Shown: positions 1 to 11,507 of the stretch, one piece after another
How the letters are laid out: every line of letters begins with the position of its first letter
Position numbering within the stretch: position 1 is the first letter of the stretch
Origin: Uloborus plumipes
Lineage: Eukaryota > Arthropoda > Arachnida > Araneae > Uloboridae
Direction: 5' to 3'
NCBI GenBank assembly: GCA_038373865.1
Contig: JAXGGA010001633.1
Span: 81,496-145,495 of the forward strand
Length of the DNA stretch: 64,000 nucleotides
The notes under the pieces: model-generated
The model's database searches: none
Told to the model about the DNA's origin: nothing
Seen by the model: only the letters and a program-made list of their open reading frames with translations
Translations under genes and position numbers: made by a program

Positions 1-480
1 AAATTACTATTAAGTCACGCAGAAATAGTTATGTCTGCATCTTTGTCGACTTTACTTTTAACAACTTCTTGAAGTGTTTCTTTTTTTTTATGTTCAGAAA
101 AAAAATTTACACGTTTGAGGAATAAACTTTTGTTTGATAAAAAGAACCTCACATCTTTTTAGCTATCCAATAAAAAAGGAATATGAAGCAGAAAAATATA
201 TCGAGGGGAATTTATAAGGATGAGATCTGCAGCTTTTTTCCTCGAGAATTCACATCAGGAATAAAATTGGTTCAAAACTTTCTTAAAGTTAGGAACTTTC
301 TTCCATTTGGAGAAGCCATGGTACTGCTTTATTTATTTCATTATTGGTAGATTTCTCTTTTTCTCTTGTTACTTTATAATATTACATATGATATTCAATG
401 CTGCAATTTTATTGTAAAAATATATTATATTTAAAAATAAAAATTCGGTGCATTTATTTAAATAATAAAATGAACTAATT
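1..480. other. AT-rich flank, nothing recognised
   Basis: No supported coding region, RNA gene or clear repeat boundary was seen. It is the flank beyond the C-terminal end of the mariner pseudogene that follows and may include that element's decayed terminal repeat. Confidence 0.4.
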
Positions 481-1365
481 TATTATTAAAAGTTTGTCCA
501 TCGCTAGCCATAACTTCTCCCAGTCTTTCTGGTAATTTATGGATTCCATTATTTAAGAAGCGTTCAACTTCTAAAGTCAAGAATTAATCGAGCCCTTTTT
601 TGATATTCTATTTTAGAAAGTAGCGTACTACAGTCATTGCGCTGGGTATCGAACAAAACAAACGGTAGTCGAAAGAGCAAAGTCTGGGCAAAAAAGCAGG
701 TGAGAAAAAATTTTCCGTCCGCTATTTTTCAAATAGTTATTGTACCGGAATAGCAACATGAGGTTTAGCGTTGTCATGTTGAAAGATTATGGATTCGTAT
801 CTGGTCGCATGTTCTGGACGTTCTTCGGTTGTAGCAAGCTTTAAACAGATCAACTGTTGCTTGTGGAAGTCTCCCGTGATAGTTTGGCCAAGATTTACAG
901 CTTATAGTGGATCACATCCTTCTGATCCCACTAAATAATGATCATTACCTGGCACCTTGTCTTCTTGGTTGGCGAGGCTTTATATACGATTTTTTTCCTT
1001 TCAGATTATCGAAGTGAATCCATTTTTCGCCCCTGGTAAATTCGTATGGAACCTGTTTTCCTTGCTGTTAAAAGTATCCCGCAACTCTGAGTCATTCCGA
1101 AATAGCTTACTGAGTAACTTCAAATGTTTTTGCGACCTTTTTTTGCGTTTGACAAGAATCTTGATCGAGAAAAGTTTCTTATTCTTCATCTTCAAACTTT
1201 TGCAGTTGACCAGAAAGCTCTCTGTCCTTATTACTAAAATCACCACTTTGAAATCTTCAAAACCATTCTCTGCAAGATTAATCCGACGGTGTAGATTCTC
1301 CATAAACTTCCACAAGCATCCAATGCCCTTCAGCTGCAATTTTCTTTCCATTGAAACAAAGAATC
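481..1365 (-). pseudogene. decayed mariner transposase
   Basis: Read on the - strand in shifting frames, this stretch gives mariner-family transposase motifs in the right order. They are an N-terminal ENGFEDFK-like segment near 1270, GEKWIHFDN near 1030-1010, a WDQK segment near 920, TITGD near 880, FQHDNAKPHVA with a catalytic Asp near 785-745, SPDFALS-like near 680, and the C-terminal HKLPERLGEVM near 530-500. In the family this enzyme cuts and pastes its own element at TA sites. Several frameshifts and stops make the copy inactive; the longest open piece is about 116 codons. Terminal repeats were not resolved, so the ends are approximate. Confidence 0.8.
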
Positions 1366-1395
1366 AAAACTTCTAGAAAATAGTCCTTCTTTAGA

Positions 1396-1603
1396 ACGAA
1401 AGGGGGCCACGTGGGCCTAGAGGTAGAGTAATTCTCCTCGTAAGCAAGTGGTCGCTGGTTCGAATCCCGCCTTGATCATGGATGTTACTTCATCCTCTCT
1501 GTACCGTAAATCTGTCCTGTGTTTGTCAGGAGGTAAAGCGCATAGTACGCAGTCCTCATGTATGTTGAAGCTGATGGCTTCTGGAAAAAAAAAAAAAACG
1601 AAA
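1396..1603 (+). repeat. tRNA-derived SINE
   Basis: A tRNA-like head has an A-box-like segment (TAGAGGTAGAGT, about 1419-1430) and a B box (GGTTCGAATCC, about 1457-1467). A non-tRNA body and a 14-A run at about 1583-1596 follow. The 7-base direct repeat AACGAAA lies on both sides (about 1396 and 1597), as expected for LINE-mediated insertion. A free tRNA gene is unlikely because no complete cloverleaf or acceptor stem is evident. Confidence 0.7.
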
Positions 1604-1669
1604 CGCGACATCTTCAACGCAATAAAAATTAAACTTTTTGTGCGAAACTCAAATTCTAATGAACAACTA

Positions 1670-1778
1670 CCCAGGTAGCACAAATAACCTTTAAACGTTT
1701 TATAAACGTTTTAAACGCAGTTCTTACAACGTTAGTAACAATTTTACAACCTTTAAAAAACGAAGTGTGCTACTTGGG
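1670..1778 (+). mobile_element. MITE family A, copy 1
   Basis: This 109-bp element has terminal inverted repeats starting CCCAGGTAGCACA and ending TGTGCTACTTGGG, with TA on each side (1668-1669 and 1779-1780). Related copies lie at 13451-13558 (inverted) and 23527-23647. It has no coding capacity. The TA target suggests mobilisation by a Tc1/mariner-type enzyme. Confidence 0.8.
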
Positions 1779-2179
1779 TAGCTTATTACCCAGCATTGCC
1801 CGGATGATTATTAATGCAACAGAGCTCTAAAATATTATTTGAATGAATTCTATCCACATGGGCATATAAACATTGCATCAATCTGTTTTTTGCATAGTTC
1901 CTCAAATAGGAGGACCGGAAAATGCTCGCAAAAATTAGAATTAAATGTCTGTTGAAACCTCCAATTTTTCTGCATCATACAATATTTGTGCCAATATTCC
2001 AAAGTAATTAGACCATGAATTATAATTGTTTTGAACTTATTTCATGCTAAAATGAAATAGGTGAGCCTTAAATGGATAATTCAATATTAATCGTAAGCTT
2101 TCTTGGAAAATACTCACATTTAAATATGTTAAATTTTATCAATTTGTATGCTTATAAGCTTATCTCTTTTCCTCTCTAT

Positions 2180-2400
2180 ATTCAAAATTGAAGGAAAACT
2201 TCCATTTTGAGACGAAAAAATTTGAATTTGAGCTTTTTGGAGTTTTTTAAAATTTCAAAAACATGCCCTTTGTGAATTCTAGTGCCTCAAGGAACCTCTG
2301 TGGCAAATGCTTGATGAAAATCCGATTATAACTGGATTTTTATAAGGAAAAAACATACAAACATACATATATACAAATATGCATACATCCATTTTTATAA
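2180..2400 (-). repeat. dispersed repeat shared with 62.65-62.77 kb
   Basis: The segment around 2278-2350, with CTAGTGCCTCAAGGAACC and then GATGAAAATCCG, recurs in reverse complement at about 62680-62750. The flanks differ, so this is an interspersed repeat of unknown class. A weak ACATA/CATAC-rich run follows at about 2350-2390. The limits are approximate. Confidence 0.5.
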
Positions 2401-2499
2401 AAAAGATATTTGGTTGACAGATGTTGACATTTTACTATACATCAAAAATCAGCTGTCACCTCACTCATACGCAATCTTTTGAAAACGGACCGTACTAGG

Positions 2500-2695
2500 G
2501 GCCAAATTCAAGTGAAACAGAATTGCAATCGCTTCGAGGCGATCGCAATAGACCAAAATTGCAATTGCTACCGGAAGTCGAATTACGTTAAAATCGCATC
2601 TCGTAGCGATTGTAACGTTTCACTTGAATCCAAATTTGGGAATTTGCGATTGCATTGGTAAATTGCGATCATCCGTGTTTCACTTGAACTCCTGC
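2500..2695. repeat. short inverted-repeat cluster
   Basis: TTCAAGTGAAAC near 2507 faces GTTTCACTTGAA near 2619 and again near 2677. Between them lie repeated GCAATCGC/GCGATTG-type words. It could be a small fold-back element or a degenerate palindrome. No target duplication was resolved. Confidence 0.4.
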
Positions 2696-2699
2696 CTAA

Positions 2700-3138
2700 G
2701 TTCTGTACTCAATCGAATACGCTAAATTAGTAACGCTAATTCCTCACCCTAAACACGGAAGTCTTCAGCTGCGAATTTCACTGAGTAAGTATCGATTTTG
2801 TTAATGGCTACTAAATACTGGTTTCGTAAAGGTACTTTTGTCCCTTTAGCATCATTGAAAGGGGAAGTTTCCACATCGTGCTAGTAGAAAGATTACTTTG
2901 TGCGTGCTTATAAATAATGCAACATAAATAATCATCTACATTTTTTAAGCTATAAATATCATTGGTGTATTTTCTGTGTAGTAGTACTATTATAGTACAG
3001 TTTCTTATAAGTGCTTAACTTTTGTAAGTTTAGATAAATACTTATACATGATCACAATTACTTGCGCAAATATGCTTTCACAAGCAAACTTGACCGCAAG
3101 TGAGATAATTTTGTTTAAAGGACTGCAAAACTGTCCTT
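2700..3138. other. no recognised feature
   Basis: AT-rich DNA without supported coding sequence or repeat boundaries. Confidence 0.4.
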
Positions 3139-3141
3139 TAC

Positions 3142-3397
3142 AATTGAAGGGCCAGGGGGAAAAAAGATGAAAGTGAACAAAAAGCGATTTCGAGAAAAAC
3201 GAAGAACAAAGTTTGACTTCTCGTAACTCCCTTTGTAGTTAATAGAGTTTCCATGCACATTTCGGTCGACTCTCATCTTTTTTCCCCCTTGTTGTTCTAC
3301 CAGATGATATTAATGATTCATAGCCCCTAGATAGCGCTAATATCGCAAAATTGACGAAAAAGTGAGTTTCATCTTTTTTCCCACTGGCCCTTCAATT
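3142..3397. mobile_element. 256-bp MITE with 31-bp inverted repeats
   Basis: The two ends are inverted copies over about 31 bases with one mismatch. The left end begins AATTGAAGGGCCAG; the right end is CTGGCCCTTCAATT. If AATT is the target duplication, the element proper begins at GAAGGG. The interior is non-coding. Confidence 0.75.
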
Positions 3398-4485
3398 AGT
3401 CTGGTCGAAAAAGGGGTAGTTTTAATAATCATCTTCTAAACGCAAAAAAAAAAAAAAAAATGTGAAGCGACATTGTAAACGGAAACGGCGAAAAAATGTC
3501 CCATATGCTGACATTTATATCAACAGTAAAGGAACTAAAATGGATTTTAAAAAATGTTTAGTAATAACTTTTGAAGAAAACACTTTTTGCGATTTTTTGT
3601 ATCACTACCAGATTGGGCATGTTTGGAATTAACAGGTTAATAAAGTTCGGTTTTAAGTGTAATAAAAATTGCTCCATATATTATTTAATTTGAAGCTACG
3701 AGATAGAATGTATTATACTAGAGCAAAACCGAAAGAATCGGGCCTGAAAAAAAACAAGATGCTTATCGAGTCTCTTGGTATGAGAGGTGAAGATGGCTTC
3801 TCACAAGAAAATAAATTTCAATTTTTCAAAGAAATAGAACTTTTTTTCTAGATAAAATAAAATATAATACGAGCAAGAACACAAAGCGAAACTGTGAACG
3901 AAGAAAGTTGAGGGTTTTTAGGAGAATAAGGGTTATTTTAAACCAGCCATAGAATAAGTTAAGAATATTTTCCCCATAAAAGTTGAAAATGGAGCTGTGA
4001 AAGGGCTCTTTCTGTTACTTTAGTTTTCCAACTTTAGATGGAAATGTAAAAGACTTTTTTCGTATGGCTTTCTTTAGAGGTAGAGTTTAAAAAAGTTTCA
4101 CTCTTTATACTGTGAAACAAACTTTATAAGTTTTAAATTAAATTTTGACACATTTTCAATACCTCTGTTTTTCATTTAAAATAGTATGAATAACTTGCTC
4201 AAGAATTTTTTTTATTTTTCAGAAGATTAAAAATAGGTGAATGATGAAGAAATTGAACTTACGAAGATTTTGACTTTTTTGAAAGGTTTTAAGAGTGACA
4301 AGAATTTTTCTCGAAGCTATTGTTTTAGTTTTTACGAAGATTGATAACAGTTTTACTAAATTCGGAATAGTTAATTTAAAGATTTTTTTCTTCCAAAATC
4401 TACTTAGATTAAAGACTGTATCTTTCTATCTATGTCCTGCTTCTTTCTCCAGAACGCCAATGAACTGAAATTCGAACCACGTGCC
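3398..4485. other. no recognised feature
   Basis: AT-rich DNA with an A-run near 3445. Two short open frames show no family resemblance or codon signal and were not accepted as genes. Confidence 0.4.
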
Positions 4486-4488
4486 GAT

Positions 4489-4597
4489 ATGCAATACACC
4501 AGCTACTCGTTTATTCCATCTATGGAGTACAGTTTCGTGCTTTTGGCACTCATCAGCATAGAAAGCATAGCTTTCCGAGTTGGTGGTGTATTGCATG
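4489..4597 (-). ncRNA. hammerhead ribozyme motif with long stem I
   Basis: On the - strand the catalytic core matches the hammerhead consensus. CTGATGA (4556-4550) is followed by stem II GTGC/GCAC (4549-4546 and 4540-4537) around the loop CAAAA. Then come GAAA (4536-4533) and a predicted cleavage site CTC (4527-4525). Stem I pairs CTATG (4561-4557) with CATAG (4524-4520). After an internal loop it continues as a 21-bp helix with two mismatches (4597-4577 with 4509-4489). Stem III is very short and has a C-C mismatch next to the closing A-U pair. Self-cleaving hammerheads of this compact form are known from Penelope-like retroelements and retrozymes. Activity here is inference. Confidence 0.7.
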
Positions 4598-4620
4598 TTT
4601 CTGCCTTAGCTCTGGCTTAG

Positions 4621-6330
4621 GAGTGGTTTCTTATTGCTTTACAGGGGTAAATCCCTATTTTAGGGTCCGGTTTGGCGATTTTTTTCAGACTGTAGCTTAA
4701 GTTTGTAATCATTTAGCTTAAAATCGCCAAACAATCCAATCATCCAATTAAAATCACTAATCAATCCAATCATCCAATCATTGCCAGATTTAATAATTTA
4801 TCGCAGGACCTTAAACTAGGTTTCCCCCCTTTACAGGTAACGACATATTCGTAATTTTTCAGGCTTCATTAGTTTTAGTTTACATATGGTTTGATAAAGG
4901 ATTCTGAAGAAATTGAGAAAAATCTTCTAATTTCTGCTGAAAATTAAAGCGATTTGTCCTAAATGATTAATTATGAAATCCATTGTTATAAAACTTGGTT
5001 GACATGAAACAGTCATAATAGTGGTAATTCGAATTTGAATGACGGCTTAATTGAATCAAACGTGAAACTCATTAGTGGGCCACGTACGTAGTATTTTTAA
5101 ATCTTTGCATTATAATGGATATGAGTTGTTACTTCAAAAACCTTTATTAGGGCATAGCTGTACCCCGCCGCTTCATCTGCGTTAATAAAATAACAATTCA
5201 TAAAAAAAACTATTTTAATTACATTATGCTATGATATGTATATGATAAATACATAGTAAAACATTACGCGGTAAACGCAAAATTAAAAGAAACTTTGGAA
5301 AACAATTAGTAAGGCGCTCAGTCTTATAAAATGTTCAAATTTTGTTAATTTTTTGTTCAGGGGTAGCCCGTGCAACGCCGGGCCAAGCAGGTAGTATTTT
5401 TAATAAACAGCGTATTATGTAACAAAGTTTATTTTTGTTATTCTTCAGTTTTTATTTTAAGGTTTTTATGGAATGTAGCATTTTAAATTCATGCATATAT
5501 TTTAATTTATTTGTGTGTGTATGTTTTTTTTTCCACATCAATCTAAAAAATTAAAAAATATACAGAACATAGGAACTAAATAAAAATGGTTAAATTCATG
5601 GAAAACATCTAGTTTCTTCGTTAAAATGAAGATTGCAAAAATTGTACTTTAAATTGCATAACCTTCGCAGAACACGATACCTTTTTCATAATATATGGGC
5701 AATTGTAGTTACGTTGATACGTAATCCTAATGAAACTTGAAATGAAAAGTAATCCTGGTATATCAAACAAAGTAAATTTAATTTTAACTTAATAATAATA
5801 TAGAAACTTCGGTGCCTATTCTCTCAAACCACGTAGCAACGATATTTAAAAGGAAATGAATCTTTTCTCCCCCTAATCAAGATATCCCATCTCCATTTGA
5901 ATATTTTCAACAAGTAAAATAAAAATACAAACCTGATTGATCAAGAAAAGTACGTTCTTTTCATTCAAAAAATCAGCAATTCAGAATTTACTCCACCTTT
6001 ATTCATATTGCGTGCAAAAAAGTATTAAACAACTTAACGAAATTCAAAACTAATTTTGTATGCATCTACTTACTTCATATGTTAGAAGTATTTCAAAATT
6101 ACATCGTAATCAATATCTCTCATAGTTTTCTTTTTATATTCTTTAACTAAAAATAGTTTTTAATGGGGGCTTATTAATAATACTAAAGAAAACTTAATTT
6201 TTAAATCCAAGGAATTTGTCACATGCTTTAATTGTGCTGTTAGTGTTACTTGAAGAAAACTTTCCAATGTTCAAAACTCAGATATTTACTTATGTTACTG
6301 CTGTTCATGTTGCTTGATGTTTAACTCAAT
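4621..6330. other. AT-rich, possible decayed Helitron ends
   Basis: Two GC-rich islands stand out. Near 5160-5180, TGTACCCCGCCGC resembles an inverted Helitron 3' end. Near 5362-5395, GTAGCCCGTGCAACGCCGGG contains a CCCG/CGGG hairpin like Helitron termini. No intact CTRR end was found, so this is tentative. Nothing else was recognised. Confidence 0.3.
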
Positions 6331-6338
6331 TGAATATA

Positions 6339-6514
6339 CAGTCGACGCTTGTTATAACGACCACACGTTATAAAGACCATCCTAATATAACGACCGGTGA
6401 GAAAACCCCCAACTGTATCCCAATACATTCTATGTTCTATCTCTTATAACGACCACTCGTTATAAAGACCGTTTTCTGCAGGGCGGAGACGGTCGTTATA
6501 TCGAGCGCCGACTG
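6339..6514. mobile_element. 176-bp MITE with 22-bp inverted repeats
   Basis: The left end CAGTCGACGCTTGTTATAAC and the right end, read inward as CAGTCGGCGCTCGATATAAC, are imperfect inverted repeats. TA flanks both sides (6337-6338 and 6515-6516). Internal GTTATAAAGACC words repeat. It is non-coding. TIRs of this style with TA targets fit the Tigger/pogo branch of Tc1/mariner. Confidence 0.8.
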
Positions 6515-6589
6515 TACTACTTATTCACTTGACAGTAATTAAACATTTAATGTACCGCCATCTCTGTTATACCATCCAGAGACTGAAGT

Positions 6590-6690
6590 TTTGTTCTTAT
6601 TGGAACGCATCAGTCTGGAATAGGTACTAACCAAGCTGGACGATGAAAACATCTGATAGAAGCTCAGAGCGCCAAAGAAACTGGTAGCTA
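6590..6690. repeat. dispersed repeat, copy 1
   Basis: This segment, with CTGGAATAGG followed by CTAACCAAGCTGGA and later AAACTGGTAGCT, is matched imperfectly at about 13905-14000. The class is unknown. Confidence 0.5.
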
Positions 6691-7270
6691 AAGCAAAGCT
6701 CTTCTGAACAAATCCCGTATTGAAATTTTTACATTATATATTTTACTACATTTTAATATAATTTAAAGAAAACGGTATGATTGAACTATTATATTTCAAA
6801 CTTTTAAAACTATGCATACAGTTTTTTACTGCCATCTTCTTCACTATCCAAACTAAATTCATAACTAGACTTTTTTCCTAACAGTAATGAGATACAAAAC
6901 TTTTTAACTAATAATTTTCTGAGTTTCATTTTCTTTTATATTCCGTAGAAAAATATTATCATAAACTTTCTTCGTGACACTTAGACGTATTTGATCGGAT
7001 TAAAGAATTCTCCATGAAAATATAAAAACCACTGGCTTGGAAAATAAATTTGTCAGAGTTTGTTGAATATAAATCCAATAATTCTTTTTGATATTTATGA
7101 AGTATGTGAGAGAGAAAATAAGGCTGTCTTGGAATTTTTTAGTTCCATTAAAATTTTATCGTTCAATGTTTCTAGAAATAAAGCAAAGGCTAAGTAGCTT
7201 CCAAAAAATATCATGAAAGAGTTTTTCAAATTTTGAACTTCTACTGTGCCTCAAAATTAAAAAAAAAATA
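6691..7270. other. no recognised feature
   Basis: AT-rich DNA. It ends in A- and TA-rich sequence next to the large transposon. Confidence 0.4.
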
Positions 7271-7280
7271 TATATATATA

Positions 7281-7910
7281 CACTGCGATGCAAAAGTTTA
7301 GACAAAATGCAAATATGTGAATAAAAAGAAAACTATTCAACGAAATGCTTTCAAATTTCTACTGCAGGTGCACAATATGGTCCCAAATACGTGTCTGGAG
7401 TTCTTATAACTATAACTGGAATCAAATTTTGGATATTACAAAAGATATTTTTTTACATTGTTGCAAAAGTTTAGATAATAGTCAAATTTTATGCAAATAT
7501 CCCTTGAAATGTGATTGGTGGAGGAAATGCGGCACTCTATTATTCATTTATAAAGTGCAGAGATTGCTAAATAAATAATCAAAATCTCAAAAGCTCTTTA
7601 GTTCTCGTGTAAAGAAGATGAGAAAGTTTGGAAGTCGAAATTTGAAAATGAACCTACTTTATGAATTTTTTGTCTTTTAAATCGACTCTAGTATGGTAGT
7701 ACATTGTTTTTTACTTTGTGGAGAGCAAATTCAGACGTGCGTATCGATCAAAAAGTACAAGAAAAATTATATTTCTTAAGGATGAAGGAATTGAAAAAAC
7801 GGCTCAGACTGACGATTCGCCCCTTAATCCTACAAAACTTCAACTTGGGTCAAAAACAGCAAGTGACAGCATAAGTATCGGAAAGTACCCCAAAACGGGA
7901 TAGCTAACCT
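7281..7910 (+). repeat. left inverted arm of the large transposon
   Basis: This is complementary to 11843-12783, apart from an insertion in the right arm. The shared word GGCTCAGACTGACGATTCGC appears at about 7801-7820, and its complement near 11905-11920. Two short open frames inside the arm have mirror counterparts and were not called. Confidence 0.8.
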
Positions 7911-8061
7911 ATTCTTCACTTTATTTCTTTTTGTATACAAGGTACATTTCAAAGTTAGAGGCTATTTAAAAGTATACACCTTTTGCATTACTAAACATAC
8001 CTTTGTCATATTTGTTCGGTATTATTTATGTGAAAAATACTGGTTTCAAAAAGTCTTATAT

Positions 8062-8103
8062 GATCCCGTTTTACCCGACCAAGGGTGGGTAAAACGGGAT
8101 AGG
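8062..8103. repeat. small hairpin GGGTAAAACGGGAT
   Basis: ATCCCGTTTTACCC faces GGGTAAAACGGGAT across a short spacer. The same word family recurs at 7892-7900, 11057-11130 and 11463-11495, all inside the large transposon. Confidence 0.6.
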
Positions 8104-8190
8104 GAATTGTATGTTATTATTTTGTACTGATTTTACTTTTGATTTAGTTTTTAGACCAAAAATAGGCTACGTAATTGTAAAGTTGGAAAA

Positions 8191-9025
8191 TTACATAACA
8201 CAGAAATCACATAAAAATGTATCGCCTTCTTTGTCTGCTTTGGAATAAGCTTCGTGGACCCATCCCCGGCAGCTCGAGCATTGTATCCAGCTTCCTTCTC
8301 CAGCTTTCGATTCACGATACAGAGAGTTGCAGAAAATACATGCATCATCTTTTTCAGTTTCATCTTCTGAAGACGACGACGTCCAACCTTAGTTAACTGA
8401 TGTTTTTTTTTTTTTTTTTTCGTTGTTGCTTCGCTTTTTTTTTTCATGTTACGTCCATTTTCTTCCATTTTTGCAAATGATTTTTGTGGGGTTTTTTTTC
8501 AGGTTCAGAGCAACATTTTTTAAATTTATATGCCTGTTTTGCATCTCCACCTGGTTTTCTTTTACGCCTCATTTGGTTCGTTTTCGGAACATTCAAGAGA
8601 CTTGTTTGGGCAGCCCTTTTTTTTTTTCAGCTTTTAAATTCTTTTTCGTTCTTTTTTTTCTCGTTCTTCTTCCAACTCAAGTTTATAAGGGCTTCTTGTT
8701 ATAAATGCTGTTTTCCCTCTTCTATTATCGTGTTTATTTTGAGGTCTTGGTCCAATCACTCGTAGTGGAGGTAGAATATCTTCGGGTGATATGGAAAATG
8801 ACAGTGAAGGGCGACAGTATAGTCCAAGTCCTTTGACTCCTGTTGAAGTGAACGGTTGGATAAGTCCTGCATTTGTGCTAGTGTTATCGTTGCAGTAAGT
8901 GATTCTTTCAATACTGTCTCTAGTGGTTGTGATGACAGCAAACTCTTAGATGCTATGACTGAATTTGAAGATTCTTCGGATCTGATCTCATTTTGTTGCA
9001 GATTTAATGGGTGTAAGGACGTCAT
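8191..9025 (-). pseudogene. Tigger-like transposase C-terminus, decayed
   Basis: On the - strand, 8400-8191 encodes a cysteine/histidine cluster of the form C-x2-C-x18-C-x2-C-x4-H, including WIQCSSCRGWVHEAY, and ends MTAA-like at a stop. Tigger/jerky-type DDE transposases carry such a PHD-like C-terminal zinc finger. Upstream on the same strand (9025-8756) an 89-codon frame contains Ser/Gln-rich sequence like the linker of those proteins. No DDE catalytic core was recognised, and poly-A/T tracts near 8400-8650 break the frame. The family is confident; the extent is approximate. Confidence 0.6.
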
Positions 9026-9209
9026 GCAGGGGCGCCCCGAGATTAAATTTTTGGGAGGGTACTTTATGCCAACTTTATGCCGCTACTTTGTGAAAAAAGA
9101 CGATGGGTATGACTTAAAAAAAGAGAAAAAAAACAAGAACTTTAATAAATAACAACGGGGTTGTATGCTGAATCGTCAAAGCGATTGATTGGATTTCTTA
9201 CATATATAT

Positions 9210-9831
9210 TGTAACGAGTCCGTAGCACCTTCAACTTTCTTAAATGATCATTCCAATCTTGAGGAAATAACTATAAATTTATTTACAAGTATGTACACTA
9301 TTTACAATAGGATCAGGAAACAATTGCTAAACATCCAGCAATTAGGTAGCAAACAGTACACTGTACTCTCAACAATAACTCAGCACCACGTATCTAACGT
9401 GAACAGTAATTAAGCGATTACAAAAGCAAAACATCGCCCAAGCGAATAAAAACGAGCCTCTCAGAAAATCCCATCTGAGAAAAACTAACTGACTGACTGT
9501 TCAAGGCCAGCTATTTATACTCGAAACGTAGTTTCGATAATGTTCCAGCAAAATCCGGAGTATTCCAAATCATTCATAACTTGAACAATTCCATTGCGAA
9601 AGTTCTAGCGATAAAAGAAAATGAAAAAAAGAAAACACTCCGAGTGAAAAATGTCTTCACGCTTATTAAATGCAGGGCAAGTGTAAAAACTACAAAACGT
9701 TACAGGGGCGGTATACAAGTCATAAAAGTGATATCTTCAGATACTTTTGCAACATGACGTCAGATAAAACCAAAACTAATGAAAATGTTGCAAGGCAGGA
9801 AAAACAACAACTATTTACAAGATTTGTAACA
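9210..9831. mobile_element. candidate solo LTR
   Basis: This 622-bp segment starts TGTAACGAG and ends TTTGTAACA, the TG...CA form of retroviral-type LTRs. ATATAT directly flanks both sides (9204-9209 and 9832-9837). It includes a TATTTATA box-like word near 9520 and has no coding sequence. The family and orientation are not assigned. Because the flank is AT-repeat, the target duplication is weak evidence. Confidence 0.5.
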
Positions 9832-9839
9832 ATATATAC

Positions 9840-10335
9840 TTAGATTAAAACATTGGCTGCAAGATAGATTATAAAATATTACATATATGTTGCGTGTTTA
9901 CAAATTAAACATGCTGGAACTTCGTCTGCAAGTATTATACTGTATAAACGACAGTTTATTTTTTACAGTGTAGGGAAATTATGTATGCAAAACGAATATT
10001 TCATTTTTGATTTTTTTTTACTTATGGCTGCGCCATTGACGCGAATCAGTTGCTAGCCGAAAAAGATTAAGTTATACACACACAATTACACAGAAAAAAC
10101 ACTATTAGTAGCTTATTTTTCAATGGCGAATCAACGAAATCATAACGGGATTTTTTTCAACACAGTTTCTTGAATAATTTATACAAAATGATGAAAACTA
10201 ATTTTATTAAATTCTAAGAAAAAAAGCATGATGTTTGAAAAATAATTTGAACAAAGATTAAAATTAATTTATGGCTAAAATTTGTGCACAATTTTTTCCA
10301 AAGGCATGACGACCTTTAACAAAGAAATCAATTTG
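9840..10335. other. internal AT-rich segment of the large transposon
   Basis: No recognisable coding sequence or repeat boundary. Confidence 0.4.
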
Positions 10336-10337
10336 TT

Positions 10338-10577
10338 TCTTGTGGTCCCGGGTTCGAGTCCCGTCTTGGGCATGAATGTGCTTTCTCTCTCTTGTCCGTG
10401 TCCTTTTTTTGTGTGAATGCGTTGTGCTGTGAATGGTTGCCTACCCTATAAACGAGTTCCTATGGCATTTGTGTACTGTGGAAGTCGGACTTCACACCAA
10501 ATTACGGTACAGTTGGAAAAGTGAAGCAGCGCACCCCAAATTGCCAGCCTGGCTGCACACGACAAAAAAAAAAAAAA
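10338..10577 (+). repeat. tRNA-derived SINE, 5'-truncated
   Basis: The B box GGTTCGAGTCC (10350-10360) is present but the A-box region is not recognisable. The body, with GTGCTTTCTCTCTC and CTATAAACGAGTTCC words, matches the SINE at 23895-24210. It ends in a 14-A run (10564-10577). It sits inside the large transposon and is therefore a younger insertion. Confidence 0.75.
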
Positions 10578-11056
10578 GAATGAGATATATTTTTATTAAT
10601 CGGATCTTCTCATTTTCAAAGATAACAAATATATAACAAAAAAAAAAGAAAAGAAATATTGGAAAAAAATATTTCAATACTGTCCCTGAATGTGCCGAAT
10701 CGTTGTCGGAATTTGCCGAATGAGGAAAATGTTTGGGAGGTCCCAGTGACCTCCCTGGACCTCCCTTCGGGGCGCTCCTGACGTCATGTTCTGAGGATCC
10801 AGCAATGGGTGATCTGTTGGAAGATAGGAAGCAAAGAGATACTCGGGAAAGACATCTGGGATTATATGTGAAAATGCCTATTTTCGTGAACTCACTCACA
10901 GCAGTTTCGAGAAGAGCTGCTCGTTAAAATGCTGCATTGAACATATTTCCTACTTCGTAGATAGTAATCCCTTTGTCAGGATAGTTGAACATCCACTTGC
11001 GAACCTCTAGCTCGCTTCGTGCTGCTTAAACACATTGAAAAAACATTAATGGAAAT

Positions 11057-11130
11057 GGTCGGGTAAAACGGGACACATCAAAATTGTATCCCGTTTTGGG
11101 CACCCTAAAAGTGTCCCGTTTTGCCCGACC
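11057..11130. mobile_element. 74-bp hairpin element
   Basis: The outer arms GGTCGGGTAAAACGGGACAC and GTGTCCCGTTTTGCCCGACC are inverted with one mismatch. It is non-coding. Related words occur in the large transposon's right arm. Confidence 0.65.
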
Positions 11131-11507
11131 ATGATGCTTTTGACAACATAAAGGGCTGACCCCGGAACCGCCACTCACTAGCAATATTTAAGTACATGAA
11201 ATTGTTGCTAAAAGAACTATGAACAAAATACAGTTCTAACCGGAATTGTTCCGAATTACGGAGAACCACAATTCTAGTTGTTCTACAGTCGAAAAAAGTA
11301 AAAAGTAAGTAAAAATCTCAATTGAAAACTTTGAAAAAATATTTCTTTGCGAAATACGTGGCTAGAGTTGAGATATTAACTGAGTATGCTGTCATGGCGG
11401 TCGGGAACCAGTTTAGCCTGTCTCCTGCGAGATAGTACCACCAGTCAAGCTCCAACGCCCACTATCCCGTTTTGCCCGCCTATCCCGTTTTGGGCAACTT
11501 TCCCCTA

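Noticed and set aside
1409..1480. tRNA gene
   Set aside because: A and B boxes are present but no full cloverleaf; SINE body, poly-A and target duplication follow.
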